Source: CAUJIW01 sp963205175 (GTDB taxonomy: Bacteria > Pseudomonadota > Alphaproteobacteria > Sphingomonadales > Sphingomonadaceae). Taken from it: a stretch of DNA of 64,000 bases. Positions 1-8,085 of the stretch are shown in pieces; positions within the stretch are counted from its first letter, which is position 1; the number at the start of each line of letters is the position of its first letter. The stretch lies in the NCBI GenBank assembly GCA_041060555.1, contig JBEUDS010000010.1; one strand, written 5' to 3'. The position numbers were made by a program, and so were the translations under genes. The notes below the pieces were generated by a model. That model saw only the letters and a list, made by a program, of their open reading frames with translations, was not told where the DNA came from and did not search any database.

Positions 1-48
1 TGCAAACTCCACCATAACGATGAACCCGGTGGCCACCAGCGACGCCGC

Positions 49-80
49 ATTCCGGGGTGGGGCATGCCCCACCCCGGAAT
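49..80. repeat. Perfect 32-bp palindrome
   Basis: Each arm reads ATTCCGGGGTGGGGCA and its exact complement follows with no loop. The surrounding 1-115 segment contains motifs such as GGTGGCCACCA and repeated CACCGGAA, which resemble the non-coding ends of IS21-type insertion sequences; that resemblance is from memory and unproven. It sits immediately before the broken Fic gene, so it may mark the end of a mobile element. Confidence 0.6.
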
Positions 81-118
81 ACACCATCGCCTACACCGGA
101 AATTACACCACGAGCGCG

Positions 119-454
119 GACGCTAACTTTTTCCTCCATGGCGTCGAGGAAACCGCGCGAGCCTCAGCCGGCGTATTTCGGTCAATTCTGGCGCTCAAGG
201 AACGCATTGAACGCGAGGTTCTGCCGCGCTTCAGCCATCGCCGTCAAGCAAACTCCCAGCAGCTCATGCGCAACCTTTATGCCCGGCCCGTCATTGACGT
301 GAAGGCGGCTACCGAAATGCTGTCCACCACAACCAATACGGCAGCCTCGCTGATCAACGATATGGTTGAGCATGGCGTTCTTCTGGAGGTGACAGGCCAG
401 CGGCGAAACCGGCTATTTTTGTTTCACGAGTATCTTGAGCTGTTCCGCAAGTAG
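119..454 (+). pseudogene. C-terminal remnant of a Fic-family protein
   Basis: Translation from about 119 gives a peptide starting ANFFLHGVEETA and ending RRNRLFLFHEYLELFRK. This matches the helical linker and winged-helix tail found after the catalytic domain of Fic (AMPylase) proteins. The Fic core with its HPFxxGNGR motif is absent, and the bases upstream (1-115) look unrelated. An open frame continues back to an ATG at 20, but those residues are not Fic-like. The remnant is convergent with holA and probably non-functional, unless the window edge hides a longer gene. Confidence 0.6.
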
Positions 455-480
455 TGCCGAGGGGCGGAGTGAAGCACGCC

Positions 481-1518
481 TCAGCGCTCGCCGCGGGGGC
501 GCACCGATAGCGCTAGCAGGCCCTGATGGGCGATGACGTCGCCGGCGCCGCCGGCGGTCTTGATGGCGCGCTCCGCCTCCAGCATCCGGACAATGGCGCT
601 CTTCAGCCGCTCGGCCGACCAGCGGCGGGCCTGGCCTGCCACCAGTTCCTTTTCCTTCCAGAAAACCGGCGGCCGCAGCGCGCCAATGGCGGCGTCCAGC
701 GCCTCGCCATCGGCCATGCGGGCGCGGATGTCGAGCAGCTGCCACAACCGGCGGGACACAGCGCGCAACAGCGCGATGCCGGCCTCGCCTTCCTCGGCCA
801 GCCGGTCGATCTGGCGGGCGACCTCGTCCGGGCGCTGGCCGAGCACGGCGTTGACCAGCTTGTCATAGCCGGCCTGGCCGAAATCAGCGCCAATGGCTTC
901 AAGGTCGGCCTCGGTCACCGCGCCATTGCCGCCGGTCGCCACGCCCTTGTACAGCGCCAGCTTGTCCAGCTCGTTGCGGGCGATGTCGCGTTCCGGGCCA
1001 ACCGCCCGCATCAGCAGCTCCAGTGCGTCGCGGTCCAGCGACAGCCCGCGCGCCTGGGCCTCCGTCTGGAGGAACTGCGTCAGCCGGGCGCCTTCCTCGG
1101 CGTAGCAGGCGATCGCCAGTGCCGCCGGGCTCTCCTCGGCCAGCTTGCGCAGCTTGGAGGTCTTGGCCAGGTCCCCGGCCGTGGCCACCACCAGATTGCC
1201 CGGGGTCGCCAGTTCCAGCAGCGCCTCGACGCCGGCCAGCGCGGCATCGGCGATGCCGGTGACGCGGATCAGCTTGGCGTCGCCGAGAAACGGCAGGCTG
1301 GCGGCCTCGTCGGCCAGCCGGCTGGTGTCTTCCGCCGCCTGCTTGCCGTCCAGCTCCACCACCGCGAACGGGTCGTTGAGGTCGGCGACCACCTGGGTGG
1401 CGAAGGCCCGCGCCCGCTCGCGGATCAGTGCGTCGTCCGGCCCGAACAGCAGTACCAGGCGAACGCCCGGCTCCAGCCGTTTCAGCGCCGCCTGAAGCTG
1501 GGCGGCGTTGGGTTTCAC
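481..1518 (-). CDS. holA: DNA polymerase III subunit delta
   Basis: This 345-residue protein is the clamp-loader subunit that opens the beta sliding clamp in the replisome. Length and pattern fit HolA: an N-terminal AAA+-like fold beginning around VLLFGPDDALIRERA (residues 22-36), a central domain, and a C-terminal helical domain with conserved LLRAVSRRLWQL and PPVFWKEKE stretches. The start overlaps the stop of lptE by 4 bp (ATGA), so the two are translationally coupled. The order leuS-lptE-holA is usual in alphaproteobacteria. Confidence 0.95.
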   Translation of the reverse strand: MKPNAAQLQAALKRLEPGVRLVLLFGPDDALIRERARAFATQVVADLNDPFAVVELDGKQAAEDTSRLADEAASLPFLGDAKLIRVTGIADAALAGVEALLELATPGNLVVATAGDLAKTSKLRKLAEESPAALAIACYAEEGARLTQFLQTEAQARGLSLDRDALELLMRAVGPERDIARNELDKLALYKGVATGGNGAVTEADLEAIGADFGQAGYDKLVNAVLGQRPDEVARQIDRLAEEGEAGIALLRAVSRRLWQLLDIRARMADGEALDAAIGALRPPVFWKEKELVAGQARRWSAERLKSAIVRMLEAERAIKTAGGAGDVIAHQGLLALSVRPRGER

Positions 1519-2036
1519 CGGGTGGCGCCGGCGGCCGCCGGCCCGCTGGTCCTGAAGTGCAGCCCGAGCCGGGCGGCGATGGCGCGGGCGGCAAGAGTGG
1601 CGTTGCGTTCGCGCGCGGTCTGCTCGGCGGCGACCACCGCGTATTCGCTCTGCACCACGTCGATGCCGGCGTCCGACCGCGCCCGGTCGGTGAGCACCAC
1701 CTGATTGCTGGCGAGATCGACCAGCTGATAGTCGGCGACCAGCGACACCCGCTTGCGCGCCACCGATTCGTCGCCGCGGATACCGAAGCCCTCGATGGTC
1801 TCGGTCATCTTGATGTCCAGCCGGTACCGGACGCTGCCTTCCGGGCGGATCACCCGCAGCAGCTCGTCGCGCAGTAATTGCCCGGCGCGATCCGGCAGCA
1901 GCGGCACCTCGATGCCCGCCAGCTGCTGTGCCGCCACGCCCTGGCTGCCGTCGGCATAGATCGGCTGCAGGCCACAGCCGGGCAGGCCCGCCATCAGCGG
2001 GGCGGCCAGCAGCATCAGGGCGAGACGGCCGCGCAT
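1515..2036 (-). CDS. lptE: LPS-assembly lipoprotein LptE
   Basis: This 173-residue lipoprotein is predicted to plug the LptD barrel and help insert lipopolysaccharide into the outer leaflet. A signal peptide ends in the lipobox LPGC, with Cys21 as the lipidated residue, followed by GLQPIYADG, typical of alphaproteobacterial LptE. Its start codon shares one base with the leuS stop, and its stop overlaps the holA start by 4 bp. Sequence conservation in this family is low, so gene order is part of the evidence. Confidence 0.88.
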   Translation of the reverse strand: MRGRLALMLLAAPLMAGLPGCGLQPIYADGSQGVAAQQLAGIEVPLLPDRAGQLLRDELLRVIRPEGSVRYRLDIKMTETIEGFGIRGDESVARKRVSLVADYQLVDLASNQVVLTDRARSDAGIDVVQSEYAVVAAEQTARERNATLAARAIAARLGLHFRTSGPAAAGATR

Positions 2037-4603
2037 CAGGCGACCAGATTGACCAGGCGATCGGGCACCACGATCACCTTTTTCGGCGTGGCGCCGGCGA
2101 GCGCCCGCTGCACCTTGTCGGAGGCCATCGCGGCGGCCTCGGTGGCGGCCTTGTCCAGACCCTTGGCGAGCACCAGCGTATCGCGCAGCTTGCCGTTGAC
2201 CTGGATGGCGATGGTCACCTCGTCGACCGCCAGCAGCGCCGGATCGGCCACCGGCCAGGCGGCTTCCGCCACCAGCCCGTCCTGACCCATGTCGCTCCAG
2301 GCTTCCTCGGCCAGGTGCGGCATCATCGGCGCCACCAGCTGCACCAGCACCAGCAGGCCCTCGCGCTTGGCCAGGCCCAGCGCGTCCGGGGTGCCGGCCA
2401 GTGTGTTGACGAATTCGTACAGCTTGGCCACCGCCTTGTTGAACTGCAGCCCGGCGACATCGCGGGTGACGCCATCAATGGCTTTGTGGGTCGCCTGACG
2501 CAGCTTGCGGGCAGCGTCGGCATCGCTGTCGGCGTCGGCGTCACGGACCTCAGGCCAGCTTTCGGCGACCAGCCGCCAGATGCGCTGGGTGAAGCGCCAG
2601 GCGCCCTCGATGCCGGACTCGGTCCAGTTGAGGTCGCGTTCCGGCGGGCTGTCGGAGAGCATGAACCAGCGCACGGCATCAGCACCGTACTGATCGACGA
2701 TTTCCGTGGGATCGACCGTGTTCTTCTTGGATTTGCTCATCTTTTCCGAGCGGCCCAGAGTCACGGACAGCCCGGTTTCCTTCTCGAACACGCCGTCGTC
2801 GCGCTTTTCCACCTGGCCCGGTTCGAGCCAGCGGCCATCGAGCGCCTTGTAGGTCTCGTGACAGACCATGCCCTGGGTGAACAGACCCTTGAACGGCTCC
2901 TCGATGTCGATCTTGCCGACCGCCTTCAGCGCGCGGGTGAAGAAGCGGCTGTACAGCAGGTGCAGAATCGCGTGCTCGACGCCGCCGATATACTGGTCCA
3001 CCGGCAGCCACCACTCGGCGGTGGCCTTGTCGAACGGCCGGTCGCCGGGCTGGCTGGCGAAGCGGATGAAGTACCAAGAGGAATCGACAAAGGTGTCGAG
3101 GGTGTCGGTCTCCCGCCGGGCCGGCTTGCCGCAGCTCGGGCAGTCGACATGCTTCCAGGTCGGGTGATGGTCGAGCGGGTTGCCCGGCTTGTCGAAGGTG
3201 ACGTCGTCCGGCAGCGTCACCGGCAGCTGGTCGCGCGGCACCGGCACGGCGCCGCAAGCCTCACAGTGGATGATCGGGATCGGCGTGCCCCAGTAGCGCT
3301 GGCGGCTGACGCCCCAGTCGCGCAGGCGATAGGTGGTGGTGCCCTTGCCCCAGCCCTCGGCCTCGGCACGAGCGATGGCGGCGGCCTTGCCGTCCTCGAC
3401 GCTCATGCCGTCCAGAAAGCCGGAGTTGGCCAGCCGGCCGGGGCCGTCATAGGCTTCCGCGTCCACCGCGAAGGTGGCCGGGTCGGCATCCGCCGGCACC
3501 ACGACGGCCTTGACCGGCAGATCATACTTGCGGGCGAAGTCGAGGTCGCGCTGGTCGTGCGCCGGGCAGCCGAAGATGGCGCCGGTGCCATAGTCCATCA
3601 GCACGAAATTGGCGATGTAGACCGGCAGCTCCCAGTTCGGGTCGAACGGGTGACGGACGGTGAAGCCGGTGGCGAAACCCAGCTTCTCGGCGGTCTCGAT
3701 GTCGGCGGTCGCGGTGCCCGAGCGGCGGCACTGGGCGATGAAGGCGGCGGCCTCCGGGTTGCCTTGGGCGACCGCATCGGCCAGCGGATGGTCGATGGCG
3801 ATGGCACAGAAGCTGGCGCCGTAGAGCGTGTCGGGCCGGGTGGTGAACACCTCCACCGTTTCCAGCGTGTCGCCGCTGGCCAGCGTGGCCGGCCGGGCGA
3901 GCTGGAAGCGGAACTTCAGACCGGTCGACCTGCCGATCCAGTTCTCCTGCATCAGCCGCACCTTCTCGGGCCACTGGTCGAGCGTGCCCAGCCCGGCGAG
4001 CAGGCTGTCGGAGAAGGCGGTGATCTTGAGGAACCACTGGGACAGCTTGCGCCGCTCGATCGGCGCGCCGGAGCGCCAGCCGCGCCCGTCGATCACCTGC
4101 TCGTTGGCCAGCACGGTCATGTCGACCGGATCCCAGTTGACCCAGCTTTCCTTGCGATAGACCAGATCGCCGGCCAGCAGGTCGAGGAACAGTGCCTGCT
4201 CCTGACCGTAATAGGCGGGGTCGCAGGTCGCCAGCTCGCGCGACCAGTCGATGGCGAAGCCCAGCAGTTTCAGCTGGTCGCGCATGGTGGCGATGTTGGC
4301 GTAGGTCCAGTCCTTGGGGTGGACCTTCTTCTCGAAGGCGGCGTTCTCGGCCGGCATGCCGAAGGCGTCCCACCCCATCGGGTGCAGCACTTCATAGCCC
4401 TGGGCGCGGCGGAAGCGGGCGATGACGTCGCCCATGGTGTAGTTGCGCACGTGGCCGATGTGGATGCGCCCCGACGGATAGGGGAACATCTCCAGCACAT
4501 AGGCCTTGGGCCTGGCCGTCTGGTCATGGGCGCGGAAGGTGGCCCGCTCCTCCCACACGCGCTGCCACTTGGCCTCGGCGGCCTTCGGATTGTAACGGGT
4601 CAT
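2036..4603 (-). CDS. leuS: Leucyl-tRNA synthetase
   Basis: This class I aminoacyl-tRNA synthetase of 855 residues charges tRNA-Leu. The HIGH signature is at residues 48-51 (PYPSGRIHIGHVRNY) and KMSKS at 621-625. Between them lie the CP1 editing domain (TTRPDTLYGASF, GTGAIFGCPAHDQRD) and a zinc-binding-type insertion with paired cysteines (CEACG, CPSCG). The length is normal for bacterial LeuRS. It lies 38 bp downstream of the DUF3576 lipoprotein gene and is followed without a gap by lptE. Confidence 0.98.
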   Translation of the reverse strand: MTRYNPKAAEAKWQRVWEERATFRAHDQTARPKAYVLEMFPYPSGRIHIGHVRNYTMGDVIARFRRAQGYEVLHPMGWDAFGMPAENAAFEKKVHPKDWTYANIATMRDQLKLLGFAIDWSRELATCDPAYYGQEQALFLDLLAGDLVYRKESWVNWDPVDMTVLANEQVIDGRGWRSGAPIERRKLSQWFLKITAFSDSLLAGLGTLDQWPEKVRLMQENWIGRSTGLKFRFQLARPATLASGDTLETVEVFTTRPDTLYGASFCAIAIDHPLADAVAQGNPEAAAFIAQCRRSGTATADIETAEKLGFATGFTVRHPFDPNWELPVYIANFVLMDYGTGAIFGCPAHDQRDLDFARKYDLPVKAVVVPADADPATFAVDAEAYDGPGRLANSGFLDGMSVEDGKAAAIARAEAEGWGKGTTTYRLRDWGVSRQRYWGTPIPIIHCEACGAVPVPRDQLPVTLPDDVTFDKPGNPLDHHPTWKHVDCPSCGKPARRETDTLDTFVDSSWYFIRFASQPGDRPFDKATAEWWLPVDQYIGGVEHAILHLLYSRFFTRALKAVGKIDIEEPFKGLFTQGMVCHETYKALDGRWLEPGQVEKRDDGVFEKETGLSVTLGRSEKMSKSKKNTVDPTEIVDQYGADAVRWFMLSDSPPERDLNWTESGIEGAWRFTQRIWRLVAESWPEVRDADADSDADAARKLRQATHKAIDGVTRDVAGLQFNKAVAKLYEFVNTLAGTPDALGLAKREGLLVLVQLVAPMMPHLAEEAWSDMGQDGLVAEAAWPVADPALLAVDEVTIAIQVNGKLRDTLVLAKGLDKAATEAAAMASDKVQRALAGATPKKVIVVPDRLVNLVA

Positions 4604-4641
4604 TGCGGTTCTTCGGACTGTCGTCGGTTGCTATGCGGATT

Positions 4642-5082
4642 TCAGGAGGCGTCGCCCACCGAGCCCTGGCGCAGCTGCCGGGCCCGGGTGAGGATCGCTT
4701 CCTCCAGCTTCTGCACGGTGCCGGCCCGCACCACGGCATCCACCCAGGCGCCGTTCTGCAGTTCCTGACGCTGGGTCGAGACCTTCAGCGCGTCGGCGCG
4801 CAGATCCTTGTCGAGGATGAACACCGACACCTTGACGCGCTCGGCGGGCGTCTTGGGGTTGACGTACCAGTCAGTGAGGATGACACCGCCGTTGGAGTCC
4901 ACCTGGGCCATCGGCATGAACGCCAGGGTGTCGAGGGTGGCGCGCCACAGGTAGCTGTTGACGCCGATCTGGGTGATGCGCGCCGGCGCCAGCTTGGCGG
5001 GTGCCGGCCGGTCGCTGCCGCCGCACGCGGCCAGCAGGCCAACCATGCCCAAAACCATCAAGTTCCGCCCGCGCACTACCAT
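4642..5082 (-). CDS. DUF3576-family lipoprotein
   Basis: The 146-residue product starts at the ATG at 5082, because the residues just after it form a lipoprotein signal peptide (MVVRGRNLMVLGMVGLLAAC) with Cys20 as the lipidation site; the open frame extends further upstream without signal-like sequence. The mature part (INGVNSY-like ITQIGVNSYLWRATLDTL, then GGVILTDWY) matches the DUF3576 family found next to leuS in many alphaproteobacteria. The function is unknown. An envelope role is inferred from the lipobox and from lptE nearby. Confidence 0.85.
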   Translation of the reverse strand: MVVRGRNLMVLGMVGLLAACGGSDRPAPAKLAPARITQIGVNSYLWRATLDTLAFMPMAQVDSNGGVILTDWYVNPKTPAERVKVSVFILDKDLRADALKVSTQRQELQNGAWVDAVVRAGTVQKLEEAILTRARQLRQGSVGDAS

Positions 5083-5115
5083 GTCTGCCTCATTCGACTC
5101 GGGGGACAATGTGTC

Positions 5116-5157
5116 CCGTAAGCGGTCCTTATAGACATGCGCCGGCCAACAGGCCAA
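5116..5157 (-). promoter_or_regulatory. Candidate sigma-70 promoter for the DUF3576-leuS-lptE-holA unit
   Basis: On the minus strand a TTGGCC box (5157-5152) is separated by 18 bp from TATAAG (5133-5128), placing a transcription start near 5121. A 6-bp hairpin (GGGACA/TGTCCC, 5102-5116) would then lie in the leader. The -35 match is only partial, so this is a suggestion. Confidence 0.3.
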
Positions 5158-5313
5158 GGCCTCAACAGCGCGTCGGCGGCTGCCCGGCGCACGAGTCTGT
5201 GGATTCGTCGCCACAGTTTCGCCCCATTGGACTTCAAAAGGCGGATAAAGCGACGGAAAGTCTGGAAATACCACGTATCAAACGCCATAGGAGGGTCAGG
5301 GAAGAGTCGAATC

Positions 5314-6102
5314 ATGACCAGGTGGGCATATCTTGCGGGTCTTGCGATGACGGTCGTGGCAGTCAATGCCGCCGCCGCCAGTCCCGTGCGCGCCACCGGC
5401 ACCAGTCAGTCCCGGGATGGCCAGGCTAGGGATTCCCAGGCCCGGGATGCCAAGGCCTCGACCTCCTACCTCTATTTCCGCGAGAGCGACTCCAGCATCA
5501 GCCTCGACCCGCAGGGACCGGGCGCGCTGAAGCCGGCGCTGATCGATGCCAGGCAGCCGGCACGGGCCGTCGCCTCGCCGCTGCGCGACGGCCGCGCCCG
5601 CAGCGCCGAACGTTCGTTCCTGTTCACGCCATCGGGCAAGGTTGACCGCAAGGCCTTCACGGTTGGCGTGACCTCGCGCGCCGCTGTCGCCAGCGCCGCC
5701 GACAAGACCGCGCCGACCTTCGACGTCGCCGGTTATAATGTCGGCATGGCGCTGGGCTATCAGGGCTTCTCGGTCGAGGCCGGCTACAGCCGCGTCGACG
5801 ACATCCGCCGCGCCAGCGCGTCGGCCGAGGGCGTCGATGTCGGGCTGTCCTACCGCGGCAAGGACTGGAAGACGACGCTGCAGGTCGCGGGCGAACGCTA
5901 TGGCGACGCTGACCACCCGACCACGCTGGGCATCGACAAGAGCTACAGTGTCGAGCTGGGGGGCAGCTATCTGCTGACGCCGCGCCTGAGCGTCAACGGC
6001 GGTGTCAAGTATCAGGTCACCCATCCGACCGCCGCCATGCGCGCCGGCGAGTCCGACCAGGTCGGCGGCACCGTCTACCTCGGCACCAACTTCAAGTTCT
6101 AA
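5314..6102 (+). CDS. Small outer-membrane beta-barrel (porin-like) protein
   Basis: The 262-residue protein starts at 5314, where a signal peptide begins (MTRWAYLAGLAMTVVAVNAA, likely cleavage after AAA-A). The C-terminal half has alternating beta strands such as YNVGMALGYQGFSVEAGYS, VGLSYRGKDWKTTLQVAGE and GTVYLGTNFKF, ending in Phe as outer-membrane barrels do. This resembles the porin_4 group, but the barrel half is short. Residues 34-48 are three imperfect RDxxA repeats. It diverges from the DUF3576 gene; no substrate can be assigned. Confidence 0.7.
   Translation: MTRWAYLAGLAMTVVAVNAAAASPVRATGTSQSRDGQARDSQARDAKASTSYLYFRESDSSISLDPQGPGALKPALIDARQPARAVASPLRDGRARSAERSFLFTPSGKVDRKAFTVGVTSRAAVASAADKTAPTFDVAGYNVGMALGYQGFSVEAGYSRVDDIRRASASAEGVDVGLSYRGKDWKTTLQVAGERYGDADHPTTLGIDKSYSVELGGSYLLTPRLSVNGGVKYQVTHPTAAMRAGESDQVGGTVYLGTNFKF
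5413..5457 (+). repeat. Three imperfect 15-bp tandem repeats
   Basis: The units are CGGGATGGCCAGGCT, AGGGATTCCCAGGCC and CGGGATGCCAAGGCC, encoding RDGQA, RDSQA and RDAKA just after the signal peptide of the barrel protein. Because the unit is a multiple of three, copy-number changes would lengthen or shorten the linker without a frameshift. Confidence 0.7.
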
Positions 6103-6127
6103 GGCGTTTCGCGGCGCAGTGCTGGTG

Positions 6128-6691
6128 TCAGTGCGCAGGTCGGCCGTGCCACGCGTCGATGGCCCCCCAGCCATGCGCCCGCCGCAAATGCCCCGCCTGA
6201 TGTGACGTCATGCCACCCAATGCCAGCACGGGCAGGCCGGCGGCGCGGGCCAGACGGGCGAAACCAAGCGGCCCCAGCACCTTGCCGCCTGGGTGGCTAC
6301 GGGTGGCGAATACCGGCGACAGGAAGGCGGCATCAGCGCCCAGCCGGCGGGCGCGCACCAGCGCCGGCCGGCTGTGCGCCGCCACCGTCAGCCGGAAGCG
6401 GCGGTGCGGCCGTCGTTTGCCTGCGCACCGTGCCAGCTGTTCCGGCAAATGGGCGCCGTCAGCACCGGTCCGTAACGCGGCCAGTATCGGCCCTGCCACC
6501 AGTACCACATGGCGGTGGCGGCGGGCGGCGCGCACCAGGGCCGCGACCCGTGCCCGCCCGCCCTCGCGAACCCGGACGATGACGCCGACATCGCGCGGCA
6601 GCCCGGCGATCAGCGCCAGGGCATCGTCGCCCAGACGATCGTCGGTGAAAAACCAGCGGGAAGGGAGCATCGAGGGAAGCATCAAGGACAT
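6128..6691 (-). CDS. Thiamine phosphate synthase / TenI-like protein
   Basis: The 187-residue protein starts at 6691 (MSLMLPSMLPSRWFFTDDR). It has the ThiE/TenI TIM-barrel pattern: an early WFFTDDR strand, GADGAHLPE, then GADAAFLSPVFATRSHPG and LPVLALGGM near the C-terminus, the phosphate-binding region. True ThiE joins the pyrimidine and thiazole halves of thiamine; TenI-like relatives do not. The N-terminal pyrimidine-binding part here is short and divergent, so thiE cannot be assigned. It is convergent with the barrel gene and divergent from the yggS-like gene. Confidence 0.75.
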   Translation of the reverse strand: MSLMLPSMLPSRWFFTDDRLGDDALALIAGLPRDVGVIVRVREGGRARVAALVRAARRHRHVVLVAGPILAALRTGADGAHLPEQLARCAGKRRPHRRFRLTVAAHSRPALVRARRLGADAAFLSPVFATRSHPGGKVLGPLGFARLARAAGLPVLALGGMTSHQAGHLRRAHGWGAIDAWHGRPAH

Positions 6692-6797
6692 CGCGGCACG
6701 GGTCTGCAGGTTTAACCCATTGATTATAAATTGATTCACGTTTGAGAGGGCTGCGACATCGCTTCCATCCCGAACGATCAGCCTGTATAGCTCGGCC

Positions 6798-7499
6798 ATG
6801 CCCGATCCAGCCACCCCTGTTCCCGCTCCCGCTCCCGCTCCCGCTACGGCCGCCGGACGACTGACCGCCGTGTTCGACCGCATCGCCCGAGCCGCCCGCC
6901 CGGCCGGCCGCGATCCGGCCGATGTACAGCTGATCGCCATTTCCAAGACCTTCGGCGCCGATGACATCCGGCCGCTGCTCGCCGCCGGCCAGCGCGCGTT
7001 CGGCGAGAACCGGGTGCAGGAAGCGCAGGCCAAATGGCCGGCGCTCAAGGCCGACTACCCGGACGTGCGGCTGCATCTGGTCGGCCAGCTGCAGTCCAAC
7101 AAGGCGGACGACGCGGTGGCGCTGTTCGATGCCATCCACAGCCTCGATCGCGAGTCGCTGGCCCAGGCGCTGGCGCGTGCGATGGCCAGGCAGGGCCGCC
7201 GGCCGGACCTGTTCATCCAGGTCAACATCGGGGCGGAACCGCAGAAGGGCGGCGTCGCGCTCGACGAGCTGCCGGCGTTGCTGGAACAGGCGCGCGGCCT
7301 CGACCTGCCAGTGGTCGGCCTGATGTGCGTGCCGCCGGCCGACCAGGCGCCGTCGCCGTTCTTCGCGCTGCTGGCCAAGCTGGCCCGCCGCCATGGCCTG
7401 GCGCGGCTGAGCATGGGCATGTCCGGCGACGTCGAGGCAGCGGTGCAGCTGGGCGCCACCGACGTGCGGGTCGGCTCGGCGCTGTTCGGCGCCCGCTGA
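6798..7499 (+). CDS. YggS/PLPBP-family pyridoxal phosphate homeostasis protein
   Basis: The 233-residue protein is an alanine-racemase-fold PLP carrier that affects vitamin B6 and amino-acid homeostasis and has no known enzymatic activity. Lys50 in LIAISKTFGADDI is the expected PLP Schiff-base lysine. Other family blocks are FGENRVQEAQAKW, LHLVGQLQSNKADDAV and LSMGMSGDVEAAVQLGATDVRVGSALFG. The N-terminus has an unusual PAPAPAPA tract encoded by a hexamer repeat. A possible alternative start within the alanine/proline segment cannot be excluded. Confidence 0.92.
   Translation: MPDPATPVPAPAPAPATAAGRLTAVFDRIARAARPAGRDPADVQLIAISKTFGADDIRPLLAAGQRAFGENRVQEAQAKWPALKADYPDVRLHLVGQLQSNKADDAVALFDAIHSLDRESLAQALARAMARQGRRPDLFIQVNIGAEPQKGGVALDELPALLEQARGLDLPVVGLMCVPPADQAPSPFFALLAKLARRHGLARLSMGMSGDVEAAVQLGATDVRVGSALFGAR
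6831..6854 (+). repeat. Four exact copies of the hexamer TCCCGC
   Basis: Four identical tandem hexamers near the 5' end of the yggS-like gene encode alternating Pro-Ala. Gain or loss of a unit would keep the reading frame, so phase variation is not expected. Confidence 0.8.
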
Positions 7500-7521
7500 G
7501 GCGACCGGCTGCCGCGCGCGG

Positions 7522-8043
7522 CTAGCGGATTTCGAGAGTCGAGCCGGTGTCGCAGCCGGCGACAATGGCCAGCAGCGTCGGGCGGGGCACGGCGATGCAG
7601 CCCAGCGTCGGCTTCAGGGCGCCGGCGTCGTCAACTTTGCTGCAATGCAGGAAAATCGCCGAGCCCAGCCCCGGTATGACGGGGCGGTCGTTGTGGCCCA
7701 GCACGACGATGAGGTCGTAGAGCCCGTCGGCGCGCCACAGCTGCTCGGCACTCACCGGGCAGGGATGGCGTACCGGCTGATTATAGGTGGGGGCATCGGC
7801 GGCGTCGCACCAGCCGGCGTCAGGCGTCAAGGCCTCGATCGCCAGCCCGGTGACCGGACGATCCAGCCGGTCGGGGCGGTAATAGAGCCAGCGCAGCGGA
7901 TAACAGCCCAGCGGCGTCGCGCCATCGCCCTCGCGCTTGTCGGCCGCCGGCCGCACGCCGCCCTTGCCCAGCGCGCAATCGACCGTGCCGCCTGACCAGG
8001 TCAGGGTGCGGGTTTGGCTATCGACCAGCAGATGTTCGCTCAT
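7522..8043 (-). CDS. L,D-transpeptidase (YkuD-fold) family protein
   Basis: The 173-residue product carries the YkuD catalytic pattern: His133 in AIFLHCS and Cys149 in LKPTLGCIAVPRP (H-x14-T-L-G-C), preceded by LIVVLGHND. Members form 3-3 peptidoglycan cross-links or attach lipoproteins through a cysteine. No signal peptide is visible, which is common in this short subfamily and leaves the location uncertain. The start at 8043 is preferred because GGTGG precedes it; an in-frame ATG at 8055 is an alternative. Confidence 0.85.
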   Translation of the reverse strand: MSEHLLVDSQTRTLTWSGGTVDCALGKGGVRPAADKREGDGATPLGCYPLRWLYYRPDRLDRPVTGLAIEALTPDAGWCDAADAPTYNQPVRHPCPVSAEQLWRADGLYDLIVVLGHNDRPVIPGLGSAIFLHCSKVDDAGALKPTLGCIAVPRPTLLAIVAGCDTGSTLEIR

Positions 8044-8085
8044 GACCGCCACCATACCGAAGCAGCCGCGCGGTGGCGACCGGCC

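Noticed and set aside
1928..4768. A 946-codon open frame opposite leuS
   Set aside because: It is a high-GC antisense shadow; leuS has all synthetase motifs and the antisense product is low-complexity and resembles nothing.
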